Shown: positions 10,207 through 19,095, numbered from the stretch's first letter. The stretch: 64,000 bases of DNA from Calidifontibacter indicus (GCF_003386865.1 NZ_QTUA01000001.1:868001-932000); one strand, 5' to 3'. Program-made: numbers and translations. Notes: generated by a model from the sequence alone, not told the origin.

Positions 10207-10380
10207 CTAGCTGCCGAGGATCGCCTTGAAGAAGTCGCCGATGCTGCGGACGCCGGTGGCGAGCAGGTCCCAGATGTTGTGGACGATGTCGGCGGACTTG
10301 TTCGGGTTGGTGAAGATGGCGTAGAGAACGAAGGCGAAGATCACCCAGATGGTGATCCTCTTGATCTTCTCGGTTGCCAT
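10207..10380 (-). CDS. Small single-pass membrane protein
   Basis: This 57-aa protein starts MATEKIKRITIWVIFAFVLY and has one strongly hydrophobic segment (about 8-24), then an amphipathic C-terminal half ending FFKAILGS. The ATG at 10380 has a strong ribosome binding site (GGAGG, 5-6 nt upstream). It ends 4 bp before the PH-domain membrane protein and likely acts with it or stabilises it. No family function is known to me. Confidence 0.8.
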   Translation of the reverse strand: MATEKIKRITIWVIFAFVLYAIFTNPNKSADIVHNIWDLLATGVRSIGDFFKAILGS

Positions 10381-10614
10381 GGGAGCCTCCGGTCGATGAG
10401 CGAGCGGATGAGCCGCCCATGATGAACACAGTGCCTGTCCATTCTGCCAGCTTGTGACTCGTGTGGCTGGAGTGGCGACGGTTTCGGCGTGTTGTCGCCG
10501 GCTTGTCCCGGGTGTTGGCGGCGGGTCGGCGGCGGGTTGGCGGTGCGAGATCCGGACGGCGGACGGCGCGCAAGCGCGCGGGTCCTCGCCTGGCCCCTCG
10601 GTACGCTCGGCCGC

Positions 10615-11574
10615 GTGAAACCACTCGCCGCCACCCTCCGCGCCGCGCTGGAGGACGAGCTCGCCGGGCGCTCGCGCACCGAACTCGCCGCCGCCACAGC
10701 GAGGTTGTCGCAGCGGTACCGCCGTGGGGGTGCGGCGAGCGCGCCGATCCTGGCGAGCGACACCGACGTCGCGGCGTACGCCGCCTACCGGATGCCCGCG
10801 ACGTACGCCGCCTGTGAGCGGGCGTTGTCGCTGGCGGCGCCGTGCTACGAGGGTGGGATCGACTCGGTCGTCGATCTCGGCGGCGGCACGGGTGCGGGGG
10901 CCTGGGCCGCGATGTCGGTCCTCGAGCCGGGCTCGGTGCAGGTGCTCGACCAGGTGGACGCGGCCCTGCGCTGCGGCAAGCGGTTGGCGCCGTTCGAGGC
11001 ATCCTTCGCCCGCTGGGCCGTCGGCGCGCCCGTGCCCGCCGCCGATCTGGTGATGGCGTCGTTCGTCCTGTCGGAACTGTCCGAGGCGCAACGGGACTCG
11101 CTCGTCGCCGGCGCGATCGCGGCGGCGCGCCGGGCGGTCTTCATCATCGAGCCGGGCACACCCGACGGCCACCAGCGGGTGCTCGCCGCCCGGGCGGCCC
11201 TCGTCCAAGCCGGTTGGACGGTCGCCGCGCCGTGCCCGCAATCTGGCAACTGCCCTGTGCAACAGCCCGATTGGTGCCACTTCGCGGCCCGCGTCGAACG
11301 GTCGTCAGTGCACCGCCAGATCAAACGCGGCGATCTGTCATACGAGGACGAGAAGTTCAGCTTCGTGTTCGCGGTGCGTGACGGCGCGCTCCCCGCGGCC
11401 GAACGAGTGTTGCGGCACCCCGGCAAGCGCAAGGGCTTCGTCGAACTCACCGTCTGCGACAACGCGGGCGAGACCGGCCGGCGCGTCGTGACCAAGAAGG
11501 TCGGCGCGGCGTACAAGCAGGCGCGCGACCTGCGCTGGGGCGACCCGTGGGGCGACCCCGCCGCGCGCGACTGA
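10615..11574 (+). CDS. Rsm22-like small-subunit rRNA methyltransferase
   Basis: This 319-aa protein is a SAM-dependent methyltransferase of the Rsm22 type (mitochondrial-type small-subunit rRNA methyltransferase family). The SAM-binding glycine loop is VVDLGGGTGAGAWAA near residue 90. A cysteine cluster (CPQSGNCPV, then DWCHF) lies around 205-225, as in family members that carry an iron-sulfur cluster. The GTG at 10615 is preceded by TACGCT ending 7 nt upstream, suggesting a leaderless start. The gene stands alone, divergent from the small membrane protein. The target nucleotide in bacteria is not established to my knowledge. Confidence 0.82.
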   Translation: MKPLAATLRAALEDELAGRSRTELAAATARLSQRYRRGGAASAPILASDTDVAAYAAYRMPATYAACERALSLAAPCYEGGIDSVVDLGGGTGAGAWAAMSVLEPGSVQVLDQVDAALRCGKRLAPFEASFARWAVGAPVPAADLVMASFVLSELSEAQRDSLVAGAIAAARRAVFIIEPGTPDGHQRVLAARAALVQAGWTVAAPCPQSGNCPVQQPDWCHFAARVERSSVHRQIKRGDLSYEDEKFSFVFAVRDGALPAAERVLRHPGKRKGFVELTVCDNAGETGRRVVTKKVGAAYKQARDLRWGDPWGDPAARD

Positions 11575-11607
11575 CCGCCCGCCGCCCCCACTCACCCGCC
11601 CCACCCT

Positions 11608-11641
11608 CCGCAAACTCTGACGGGGACCGCAGCGTTTGCGG
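11608..11641. repeat. Inverted repeat with GCAAAC/GTTTGC arms (copy B)
   Basis: CCGCAAAC (11608-11615) and GTTTGCGG (11634-11641) form a perfect 8-bp inverted repeat 33 bp after the Rsm22 stop. No T-tract follows. It resembles the arms in the gaps at 2.8, 29.7 and 39.9 kb. Confidence 0.5.
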
Positions 11642-11696
11642 GGTTTTGCGGGTGTTTCGGACGCGCTGAAGGGGTGGTGGACGAGTAGGGAGACAA

Positions 11697-11761
11697 CTCC
11701 CAAAGAAACGCTTGACGGTTGTCGATCGACGGGTGTTCACTATCAAACATGTCTTTGGGAG
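11697..11761. promoter_or_regulatory. 10-bp inverted repeat flanking the ArsR-gene promoter
   Basis: CTCCCAAAGA (11697-11706) and TCTTTGGGAG (11752-11761) are perfect inverted repeats. The left copy lies just upstream of the -35-like TTGACG (11712-11717); the right copy overlaps the ArsR start codon region. Between them is the likely -10 (around 11736-11743). This fits autorepression by the ArsR protein, possibly by binding two sites. The role is inferred from position. Confidence 0.55.
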
Positions 11762-12330
11762 ACGCGGGTCGGCCGGACCCTCAGGAACTGCGCGCACGAC
11801 GGGCGATGGCCCACCCGTTGCGGCTGCGGATCCTCTCGTTGCTCACCGGTGTCGAGCTCAGCGCCGCCGAGGTGGCGCGCGAACTCGGCATCACCCAGCC
11901 CAACGCCAGCTACCACCTGCGCCTGCTCGCCGACGTCGGCCAGCTGCAGGTGAGCGGCACCGAGAAGGTGCGTGGGGGCGTCGCCAAGAAGTACCGCTAC
12001 GTCGCGGCCACCGACATCGCCGCCCAGGAGGCTCGCCGCGCGCAGCGGGGTGCGCCCAGCCGCGAAGACAGCCGCGGCGACCTGCAGCAGCACCGTGTCG
12101 CGCTCGACGCCGAGCTGCGTCGCCGCATCGAGAGTTCGATCGGTGACGGCCACCTCGCCGACGCCGAGGTCTGGCTCGACGAGGACGTCTGGGCCGAGGC
12201 CAAGGAGCTCGTCCGCAAGGCCAGTCGGTTGGTGCACGACAGTGCCCGTCCGCCCCGCACCGCGGGCACCAAGCACGTTTCGTTCGTCAGTTGGTTGTTC
12301 GCGATGGAGGTCCACGATGTCCGTGATTGA
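11749..12330 (+). CDS. ArsR-family winged-helix transcriptional regulator
   Basis: This 193-aa regulator has an ArsR-type winged helix-turn-helix in its first half (about 15-95): AHPLRLRILSLL, then AEVARELGITQPNASYHLRL as the recognition helix. The C-terminal half is helical and charged and may bind a ligand or form the dimer. The ATG at 11749 is used because the domain begins soon after it. Its last 14 bp overlap the start of the MFS exporter, so it probably regulates that exporter and itself. No metal-binding cysteine pair of the classical ArsR type is visible. Confidence 0.88.
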   Translation: MSLGDAGRPDPQELRARRAMAHPLRLRILSLLTGVELSAAEVARELGITQPNASYHLRLLADVGQLQVSGTEKVRGGVAKKYRYVAATDIAAQEARRAQRGAPSREDSRGDLQQHRVALDAELRRRIESSIGDGHLADAEVWLDEDVWAEAKELVRKASRLVHDSARPPRTAGTKHVSFVSWLFAMEVHDVRD

Positions 12331-13582
12331 CTCTGCAGGAGTGTTGCGGCGCAAGGACTTCCGTTGGTTCTTCGCCGGCACGACGGTCAACCGGCTGGGC
12401 GGCATGATGACGCCGGTCACGATGGCCTTCGCGGTGCTGCACGTCGACAACTCGGCCGAGGCCCTCTCGAAGGTGCTCGCCGCCGAGATCACCGCCAACG
12501 TGCTGTGCGCGCTGTTCGGTGGCGTGATCGCCGACCGGTTCAGCCGGCGGGTCGTGCTGCAGAGCACCTACCTGTCGTCAGCAGCTGTCATCGCCACGAC
12601 CGCGTTCCTGCTCGCGACCGACCGGGCGACGGTGCCGCTGTTGGTGCTGCTCGCCACCCTTGCCGGCGGCACCACCGCGTTCGCGATGCCGGCGATGCAG
12701 GGGATCGTTCCGCAGCTCGTCCCGCGCTCGGAACTGCAGCAGGCCAACGCGCTGATGTCGTTCGTGCGCAACGGTGCTCAGTTCATGGGGCCGGTGCTCG
12801 GCACAATTTTGGTCGCCTTCGCCGGACCCCAATGGGCTCTCGCGGTCGACGCCGCCTCCTACCTGGTGGCGAGCGTGCTCCTGCTGCCGGTCGCGTTGCC
12901 GCCGGTCGTGCGCGGCGACACGGGCATCGTCCACGAACTGCGCGAAGGCTGGGGAGAGTTCCGCTCGCGCACCTGGCTGTGGGTGATCGTGGTGGCCTTC
13001 GGAGTGCTCAACGCGATCCAGTCAGGCGTCATCGGCGTGGTCGGCCCGGTGCTCGCGAAGAACACCGAGTCGCTCGGCATTCGCGGTTGGGGTCTGGTGA
13101 TGGGTGCTCAGGCGGTCGGCATGCTGGTGATGTCGGTGGTGTTGCTGCGGGTGCCCGTGCGCCATCCGTTGTTTGCCGGCATGGCCGGAATTGCCTTGGT
13201 GTCATTGCCGATTGCGATGCTCGGCGTGCACCCGGTGACGCTCCCACTGATCTTCGTCTCGCTGCTGGCGGGCGCCGGCAGCGAGACCTTCGGCACCGGC
13301 TGGAACGTCGCGCTCGGCGAGCACATCCCGCCGGGTGTGCTGTCACGGGTGAGCAGTTACGACATGGTCGGGTCGTTCGTGGCCATGCCGATCGGCATGC
13401 TGATCTATGGCTGGCTGGCCACCGCCGTCCCGCTCGAACCGCTGCTGGTCGCCTCCGGCGTCGCCTACGCGGCGATCGCCCTCTCGACGCTCGGCGTCAG
13501 GTCGATCCGCCGGATGGGGCGGGTGCCCGAGGGGCCCGCCGGCGACGCACCGGAGCCGAAGCCGGTGCCGACGCCGGCCTGA
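12317..13582 (+). CDS. MFS transporter (enterobactin/macrolide exporter-like, 12 TM)
   Basis: This 421-aa protein is a 12-helix major facilitator. The motif GGVIADRFSRRVVLQ between helices 2 and 3 is the family's loop signature, and the ending is a proline-rich cytosolic tail. It resembles MFS_3-type exporters of siderophores and drugs. The ATG at 12317 overlaps the ArsR gene by 14 bp, so the pair is translationally coupled and the regulator probably senses the exporter's substrate. The substrate is not readable from sequence. Confidence 0.88.
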   Translation: MSVIDSAGVLRRKDFRWFFAGTTVNRLGGMMTPVTMAFAVLHVDNSAEALSKVLAAEITANVLCALFGGVIADRFSRRVVLQSTYLSSAAVIATTAFLLATDRATVPLLVLLATLAGGTTAFAMPAMQGIVPQLVPRSELQQANALMSFVRNGAQFMGPVLGTILVAFAGPQWALAVDAASYLVASVLLLPVALPPVVRGDTGIVHELREGWGEFRSRTWLWVIVVAFGVLNAIQSGVIGVVGPVLAKNTESLGIRGWGLVMGAQAVGMLVMSVVLLRVPVRHPLFAGMAGIALVSLPIAMLGVHPVTLPLIFVSLLAGAGSETFGTGWNVALGEHIPPGVLSRVSSYDMVGSFVAMPIGMLIYGWLATAVPLEPLLVASGVAYAAIALSTLGVRSIRRMGRVPEGPAGDAPEPKPVPTPA

Positions 13583-13607
13583 GCCCGCAGCCGACGGCGT
13601 CCGAAAC

Positions 13608-14246
13608 TCAGACCACTCCGTAGAGGCGGTCGCCGGCGTCGCCGAGGCCAGGCACGATGTAACCGTGCTCGTTGAGCCGCTCGTCGATCGAGCCGGTGAC
13701 CAGGGTGATCGGGATGTCGAGCGCGGCGAGGTCCTTCTCCATGAACTCGATGCCCTCGGGCGCGCACAGCAGGGTGACCGCGGTGATGTCGTCGGCGCCG
13801 CGCTCGGCGAGGTAGTGGATAGCCATCGCCAGCGAACCGCCGGTGGCCAGCATCGGGTCGAGCACGTAGACCTGACGTCCGGACAGGTCGTCGGGCAGGC
13901 GGTTGGCGTAGGTGATCGCCTCGAGGGTCTCCTCGTTGCGCTGCATGCCGAGGAAGCCCACCTCGGCGCTCGGCAGCAGACGCACCATGCCCTCGAGCAT
14001 GCCGAGACCGGCGCGCAGGATCGGCACGATCAGCGGCTTCGGCGAGCTGAGCTTGATGCCCTGGGTGGGGGCGACAGGCGTCTCGATGTCGAACGGCTCG
14101 ACCCGCACCTCGCGCGTCGCCTCGTAGGCAAGCAGCGTCATCAGCTCCTCGGCGAGGCGCCGGAAGGTGGGGGAGTCGGTGCGCTTGTCCCGCAGGTAGG
14201 TGAGCTTGTGGGCGATGAGCGGGTGATTGGCGACCAGAACACGCAT
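13608..14246 (-). CDS. upp: Uracil phosphoribosyltransferase
   Basis: This 212-aa enzyme salvages uracil by joining it to PRPP to give UMP. It has the PRPP-binding loop [13 protein letters not shown] and the uracil-binding C-terminal region [13 protein letters not shown], and the length is normal. The ATG at 14246 has TAGAGT (14254-14259 on this strand) ending 7 nt upstream, so it is probably leaderless. That promoter lies inside or right at the start of the divergent tadA gene. It converges with the MFS gene 25 bp away. Confidence 0.96.
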   Translation of the reverse strand: MRVLVANHPLIAHKLTYLRDKRTDSPTFRRLAEELMTLLAYEATREVRVEPFDIETPVAPTQGIKLSSPKPLIVPILRAGLGMLEGMVRLLPSAEVGFLGMQRNEETLEAITYANRLPDDLSGRQVYVLDPMLATGGSLAMAIHYLAERGADDITAVTLLCAPEGIEFMEKDLAALDIPITLVTGSIDERLNEHGYIVPGLGDAGDRLYGVV

Positions 14247-14262
14247 GGAGCAGACTCTACGG

Positions 14263-14769
14263 GTGATCGCGCCCGCCGACGACTGGATGCAGCTCGCGCT
14301 CGACGAGGCGCGGGCGGCGCTCGCGACCGACGACGTGCCGGTGGGCGCCGTGGTGCTCGATGCGGACGGCGTGGTGATCGGCTCGGGACGCAACGAACGG
14401 GTCGCGGTCAAGGACCCGCTCTCGCACGCCGAGATCGTCGCGATCCGCGCCGCGGCCAAGACCCACGGCAACTACCGGCTCGACGACTGCACGCTCGTCG
14501 TCACCCTCGAACCCTGCCTGATGTGCACCGGCGCGGTGATGCAGTCACGCATCCCGCGGCTGATCTTCGGGGCCTGGGATGCGAAGGCCGGTGCGTGCGG
14601 CAGCGCCTGGGACGTCGTCGCCACCAACCGCAGCCCCCACAGACTGACCGTGACCGGTGGGGTGCGTGAAGCGGAGTGTGCGCAGTTGCTCACCCACTTC
14701 TTCCGGGCCCGCCGCCGCAGGCCCGCGGGTGGCTCGGGGCCCGAAGTGGTGCAGATCACACCGCAGTAG
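14263..14769 (+). CDS. tadA: tRNA adenosine(34) deaminase
   Basis: This enzyme of about 168 aa converts adenosine 34 to inosine in tRNA-Arg(ACG), a tRNA also present in this window. Zinc and catalytic motifs are intact: SHAEIVAI (His ligand and catalytic Glu) and LEPCLMC (two Cys ligands). The start is uncertain: GTG 14263 gives a normal N-terminus, ATG 14245 would overlap the upp start codon in a shared CATG, and ATG 14287 would be a shorter form. The C-terminal tail ([10 protein letters not shown]) is basic. It is divergent from upp. Confidence 0.93.
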   Translation: MIAPADDWMQLALDEARAALATDDVPVGAVVLDADGVVIGSGRNERVAVKDPLSHAEIVAIRAAAKTHGNYRLDDCTLVVTLEPCLMCTGAVMQSRIPRLIFGAWDAKAGACGSAWDVVATNRSPHRLTVTGGVREAECAQLLTHFFRARRRRPAGGSGPEVVQITPQ

Positions 14770-14808
14770 GTCAGACTGGTCGAACCGCCCTCCGACCCCG
14801 GGAGCCCG

Positions 14809-15963
14809 ATGAGCAGTCCGACCCTGCCAGTCACGCCGGCCGTGCGCGCCCTCGACGACCTGCGCCACAAGGCGGCCGACCTGGCGCGGCTGCACGAGCA
14901 GTGGCAGCTCAGCCGGCGGATTCCCGACGCCCTGCGTCCGGAGGTGGCACGGGCCTGGGCCCGTCACGAGCCCGAACACCGGGCCGCGCGCACGATCGAC
15001 CCGCTCGCCGTCGACCAGGTGCGCGAACGCCGCGACGCCTCGGTGGTGCTGGCCGCCGCCGTCGAACCGTTGCGGCAACTCCTGCTCGATACGGCGGTCG
15101 AGTCGAGCAACGAGATGGTCGTCTGCGACTCCGACGGCGTGGTGCTGTGGATGGACGGCCCGCGTCCGGTGCGCACGGAGTCGGAGCGGCTGGGCTTCGT
15201 CGAGGGTGCCCGCTGGACCGAGGACCTCGTCGGCGTCAACGCCCTGGGCACGGCGCTCGCCGACGGACGCGCGATCCAACTGTTCGGGGCCGAGCACTCC
15301 AACCCCGACCAGCACCGGTGGGTGTGCACGGGCGCGCCCATCCGCGACCCTGCGTCGGCGGTGGTCATCGGGGCGATCACACTCTCCGGCCCGCTCGCCA
15401 CCGCCCACCCGCACACGCTCTCGTTGGTGACGAGCGCCGTCCGGGCCGTGGAGTCGGAGCTCACGATGGGCCACCGCCGCTCGCTGCGCGACCTCGCCGA
15501 GTGCGACAGCGCGGCTCCGCTGGTCGTCGACGAGTACGGCTGGGTCGCTGCCGCCCGAGGCATTCACGCACCCGAACGCGTCTGGGCACCAAGGGGATTC
15601 GCAGAGGGCACGATCTGGCTGCCTTCGCTCGGCAGCTTCACCTGCGTACCCGCCGGACGCGGCTGGGCGCTGCGCCGGGTCGACGCCACCGGTCCGCGGC
15701 TGCGGTTGGTGCGCACACCCCGGCCGACGCTGGAGGTGGGCGAGTGTGGCGCCGCCCGGTTCGGGCTCACCCCGAAGCAGGCGGCGCTGGTGGAGGCGCT
15801 CGCGGGGGCGCCCGCCGGTCTCGACTGCGCGGCCCTGCAGCAGGTGCTCGGCGTGGGCAGTGCGGTGTCGGTGCGGGCAGAGGTGTCGCGCCTGCGCCGT
15901 CTGGTCGGCGGCCTGCTGGAGAGCCGCCCCTACCGGTTCACCGTGCCCTGCGAGATCGCCTGA
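14809..15963 (+). CDS. GAF-domain transcriptional regulator (AcoR-like without AAA+ domain)
   Basis: This 384-aa protein has the N-terminal sensory architecture of AcoR-type activators: a GAF domain (about 85-215), with SNEMVVCDSDGVVLWMDG and WTEDLVGVNALGTALAD as characteristic blocks. The AAA+ sigma-54 interaction domain is absent, as expected in an actinobacterium. The C-terminal 80 residues (about 300-384) look like a DNA-binding domain ending in a helical region. It is followed after 97 bp by a flavin monooxygenase gene, and the gap holds three phased CTGCAAC repeats that are a plausible binding site. It probably activates the monooxygenase; this is inference from context. Confidence 0.82.
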   Translation: MSSPTLPVTPAVRALDDLRHKAADLARLHEQWQLSRRIPDALRPEVARAWARHEPEHRAARTIDPLAVDQVRERRDASVVLAAAVEPLRQLLLDTAVESSNEMVVCDSDGVVLWMDGPRPVRTESERLGFVEGARWTEDLVGVNALGTALADGRAIQLFGAEHSNPDQHRWVCTGAPIRDPASAVVIGAITLSGPLATAHPHTLSLVTSAVRAVESELTMGHRRSLRDLAECDSAAPLVVDEYGWVAAARGIHAPERVWAPRGFAEGTIWLPSLGSFTCVPAGRGWALRRVDATGPRLRLVRTPRPTLEVGECGAARFGLTPKQAALVEALAGAPAGLDCAALQQVLGVGSAVSVRAEVSRLRRLVGGLLESRPYRFTVPCEIA

Positions 15964-15967
15964 CCGA

Positions 15968-15994
15968 CTGCAACAGGCTGCAACCTTCTGCAAC
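15968..15994. promoter_or_regulatory. Three CTGCAAC direct repeats at exact 10-bp spacing
   Basis: CTGCAAC occurs at 15968-15974, 15978-15984 and 15988-15994, so the copies lie on one face of the helix. They sit about 26 bp upstream of a TAGCGT -10-like box (16020-16025) for the monooxygenase gene. The adjacent GAF-domain regulator is the obvious candidate to bind them. Confidence 0.7.
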
Positions 15995-16060
15995 GCTTCC
16001 GGCCCGGCCGCACCGCTCCTAGCGTCGTCGATGTGACCCACATCACTGACGAAGGAGCCC

Positions 16061-17851
16061 GTGGTGACCGATGAGATGAACACCGCCCAGCAGTGGCTGA
16101 GTGCGTTCGAGCAAGCCCTCGGGGGCGACGACACCGCAGCTGTGACCGACCTCTTCGACCAGGAGTGCTACTGGCGCGACCTGGTCTCCCTCACCTGGAA
16201 CCTGCACACCGCAGAGGGTGCCGAGCAGATCCAAGACATGCTCGAAGGAACCCCGAAGGGCCTGCGCCCCAGGAACATTCGAGCCACCGAGGCCGCCGAC
16301 GCCGACGGCGTGATCGAGGCGTGGTTCGAGTTCGACAACGACGCCTTCACCGGCAAGGGGCTGGTGCGGCTGCGCGAGGGCAAGGCGTGGACCTTGCTCA
16401 CCACGGCGCAGGAACTCGCCGACTTCCCCGAGAACAAGGGCACCCGACGCCCGCTCGGCGCGGAGCACGGCAACCCGCACCAGGACAAGAACTGGCTCGA
16501 CCGGCAGAAGGAGCGTCAGGCCCGGCTCGGGTACGAGGACCAGCCGTACGTGGTCGTCGTCGGCGGCGGGCAGGGAGGCATCGGGCTCGGCGCCCGGTTG
16601 AAGCAGCTCGGGGTGCCGACGCTCATCATCGACAAGCACCCTCGTCCGGGTGACCAGTGGCGTGGCCGCTACCACTCGCTGTGCCTGCACGACCCGGTCT
16701 GGTACGACCACCTGCCGTATCTGCCGTTCCCGGCGAACTGGCCGGTGTTCACGCCGAAGGACAAGATCGGCGACTGGCTGGAGAGCTACACCAAGATCAT
16801 GGAGCTCGACTACTGGAGCAACACCGAGTGCGTGTCGGCCGACTACGACGAGGACGCCCAGCAGTGGACCGTCAACGTCATGCGCGACGGGCAACCGGTG
16901 ACGCTCAAGCCGACACAGTTGGTGCTCGCGACCGGCATGTCGGGTGTGCCGAACATGCCGAGCATCCCCGGCATGGAGACCTTCAAGGGCGAGATCCAGC
17001 ACTCGTCCCAGCACCCGGGCGGTGACGCGTACGCCGGCAAGAAGGCGGTCGTAGTCGGGTCGAACAACTCCGCCCACGACATCTGCGCCGACCTGTGGCG
17101 GGCCGGCGCCGACGTGACCATGCTGCAGCGGTCGACCACCCACATCGTGCGCTCGCAGTCGCTGATGACCGAGGTGCTCGGCCCGCTGTACTCCGAGGAG
17201 GCGCTGGCCAACGGCATCGACCACGACAAGGCCGACCTGATCTTCGCGTCGATCCCGTACAAGGTGCTGCCGGGCGTGCAGAAGCAGGCCTTCGACGTGA
17301 TCCGAGAGAACGACAAGGAGTTCTACGACAGGCTCGAGAAGGCCGGGTTCATGCTCGACTTCGGCGACGACGACTCGGGTCTGTTCCTGAAGTACCTGCG
17401 CCGCGGCTCCGGCTACTACATCGACATCGGCGCCTCCGACCTCGTCGCCAAGGGCGAGATCAAGCTCGTCGCGCCGGCGGTCATCGACCACATCGACGAG
17501 ACCGGGGTGGTGCTCGACGACGGACGCCACCTGGACGCCGACCTCATCGTGCTCGCCACCGGCTACGGCTCGATGAACGGTTGGGCCGCCAAGCTCATCA
17601 GCCAGGAGGTCGCCGACAAGGTGGGCAAGTGTTGGGGCCTCGGCTCCGACAGCACCAAGGACCCCGGGCCGTGGCGAGGCGAACTGCGCAACATGTGGAA
17701 GCCCACCAAGCAGGACAACCTGTGGTTCCACGGCGGCAACCTGCACCAGTCGCGGCACTACTCGCGCTACCTGTCGATACAGCTCAAAGCGCGGATGGAG
17801 GGGCTCGACACCCCCGTCTACGCCATCCCCGAAACCGTCCACCTGTCCTGA
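16061..17851 (+). CDS. Flavin-containing monooxygenase with N-terminal NTF2-like domain
   Basis: This 596-aa protein joins an NTF2-like domain (about 1-125) to a flavin-dependent, NAD(P)H-dependent monooxygenase. The FAD-binding motif is GGGQGGIGLGARL (about 168-180) and the NADPH-binding motif is GSNNSAHD (about 333-340); ATGYGSMNGW is the conserved C-terminal ATG motif. Bacterial relatives resemble YUCCA/Baeyer-Villiger enzymes; the substrate is not identifiable. The GTG at 16061 follows GAAGGAG (16051-16057); a second GTG follows directly. Regulation by the upstream GAF protein through the phased repeats is likely. Confidence 0.9.
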   Translation: MVTDEMNTAQQWLSAFEQALGGDDTAAVTDLFDQECYWRDLVSLTWNLHTAEGAEQIQDMLEGTPKGLRPRNIRATEAADADGVIEAWFEFDNDAFTGKGLVRLREGKAWTLLTTAQELADFPENKGTRRPLGAEHGNPHQDKNWLDRQKERQARLGYEDQPYVVVVGGGQGGIGLGARLKQLGVPTLIIDKHPRPGDQWRGRYHSLCLHDPVWYDHLPYLPFPANWPVFTPKDKIGDWLESYTKIMELDYWSNTECVSADYDEDAQQWTVNVMRDGQPVTLKPTQLVLATGMSGVPNMPSIPGMETFKGEIQHSSQHPGGDAYAGKKAVVVGSNNSAHDICADLWRAGADVTMLQRSTTHIVRSQSLMTEVLGPLYSEEALANGIDHDKADLIFASIPYKVLPGVQKQAFDVIRENDKEFYDRLEKAGFMLDFGDDDSGLFLKYLRRGSGYYIDIGASDLVAKGEIKLVAPAVIDHIDETGVVLDDGRHLDADLIVLATGYGSMNGWAAKLISQEVADKVGKCWGLGSDSTKDPGPWRGELRNMWKPTKQDNLWFHGGNLHQSRHYSRYLSIQLKARMEGLDTPVYAIPETVHLS

Positions 17852-17874
17852 GCGACGCGGCCGCGGTTCGACGG

Positions 17875-17924
17875 CTCCAGGGAAAGATCGGTGCTGCCAG
17901 AGCAACACCGATCTTTCACTGGAG
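17875..17924. repeat. Intergenic hairpin element H, copy 1
   Basis: CTCCAG then GAAAGATCGGTG (17882-17893) pairs with CACCGATCTTTC (17906-17917) then CTGGAG (17919-17924), with one G/A mismatch. The loop CTGCCAGAGCAA contains the CAG shared by the family. It lies between two convergent genes (stops at 17851 and 17947), so it can act as a two-way terminator. Related copies lie at 19737-19782 and 26077-26124. Confidence 0.8.
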
Positions 17925-17946
17925 CGCGGCTGAGACAGCTAGCGGG

Positions 17947-19095
17947 TCACAGCCGCGCCCGATACTGCTGCACGGTCAGCAGCGCACACAGGGCCGCCAG
18001 CACCGCCAACGGAATCGCCACCGGCATCGACGTCGCGAGCGAGGCGAGCACCAGCGGCAGCCCGAACCCGACGTACGCCACCGTGTAGAACGCGGCCGCG
18101 ACGGTGCCGAGCCGCCCCTCGGAGGCAACCCCGGGCAGGCGGGCCAAGCCGGCGGCGAGGGCCAGGCCGCCACCGGCGCCGAGGAGCATCGCGCCGGGCA
18201 CCGCCAACAGCAGCACCGCGGGCACGGCGGCCGCGATCGCGGTCAGCCCGAACCCGACCACGCCGCAACCGGCCGCGACGGGTGCCGTGCGGGTGCCGAG
18301 CCGGGCCTGCAACGGGGCGGCGAGCGCGCCGCTGCCGAGGGCCGCACCGGCGAGCAGGCCGGTGAGTGCGACCGGAGCGACCGGGAAGCCGAGCAGCACC
18401 GGGATCCCTCCGACCGCGCTGGCGGGGAATCCGTAGACGCACACCGCGAGTGGCGCGATCACGAGGGCAGCGGTGCGGAAACGTCCGGGCTTGAACGCGT
18501 TCTGCTTGGGCTTCGCGGTAGGTGCGCCGTGGTCGGGCCGCAGGCTCTCGGCCACCGGCCACGCGACGAGGATCGCGAGGACCAGCGCGCCGGCGTGCAA
18601 CAGGTAGGGCAGCCGCAACGGCCACGGCCCCCACTCGCCGATCAGCCCCGCCACCGCCGGGCCGATCGCGAAACCGCCGGTCATCGTCACGGCGGCGACC
18701 CGCGGGCCCGACGCGCGGCCGGCTCCGGTCGCGGTCTCGACCAACCACGCGCTGCCGACGCTGAAGGTCGCGCCGGCTCCCGCGCCCTGGACGAACCGCA
18801 CGACGAAGAGCATCAGCTCGCTGTCCTGGGCGGCGACGTACAGCAGCGACGCCAGCACCGACACGATCGCGGCCGGGATCGCGACGGTCTTGCGGCCCCA
18901 GCGGTCGGCGGACGGCCCGGCGAGCGCAAGCGCGGGTGCCAACCCGAGGGCGTACACACCGAACAGCGCGGTCAACGCGGTCGACGACATGTCGAGCCGA
19001 TCGCGATAGATCAGGAGCAACGGTGTGGGGATATTCGTGCCGCCGGCCACGCCGAGCAGCAGGAGGCCGATCCGCCGGTCGGGGGTCAGGGTCAC
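17947..19095 (-). CDS. MFS transporter
   Basis: This 382-aa protein has about 12 transmembrane segments and the MFS loop motif GPSADRWGRKTV between helices 2 and 3. It is small for the family and lacks extra domains. The substrate is unknown. The GTG at 19095 is preceded by TAGGGT (19103-19108 on this strand) ending 7 nt upstream, so a leaderless transcript is likely. It is convergent with the flavin monooxygenase and not in an operon. Confidence 0.85.
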   Translation of the reverse strand: MTLTPDRRIGLLLLGVAGGTNIPTPLLLIYRDRLDMSSTALTALFGVYALGLAPALALAGPSADRWGRKTVAIPAAIVSVLASLLYVAAQDSELMLFVVRFVQGAGAGATFSVGSAWLVETATGAGRASGPRVAAVTMTGGFAIGPAVAGLIGEWGPWPLRLPYLLHAGALVLAILVAWPVAESLRPDHGAPTAKPKQNAFKPGRFRTAALVIAPLAVCVYGFPASAVGGIPVLLGFPVAPVALTGLLAGAALGSGALAAPLQARLGTRTAPVAAGCGVVGFGLTAIAAAVPAVLLLAVPGAMLLGAGGGLALAAGLARLPGVASEGRLGTVAAAFYTVAYVGFGLPLVLASLATSMPVAIPLAVLAALCALLTVQQYRARL

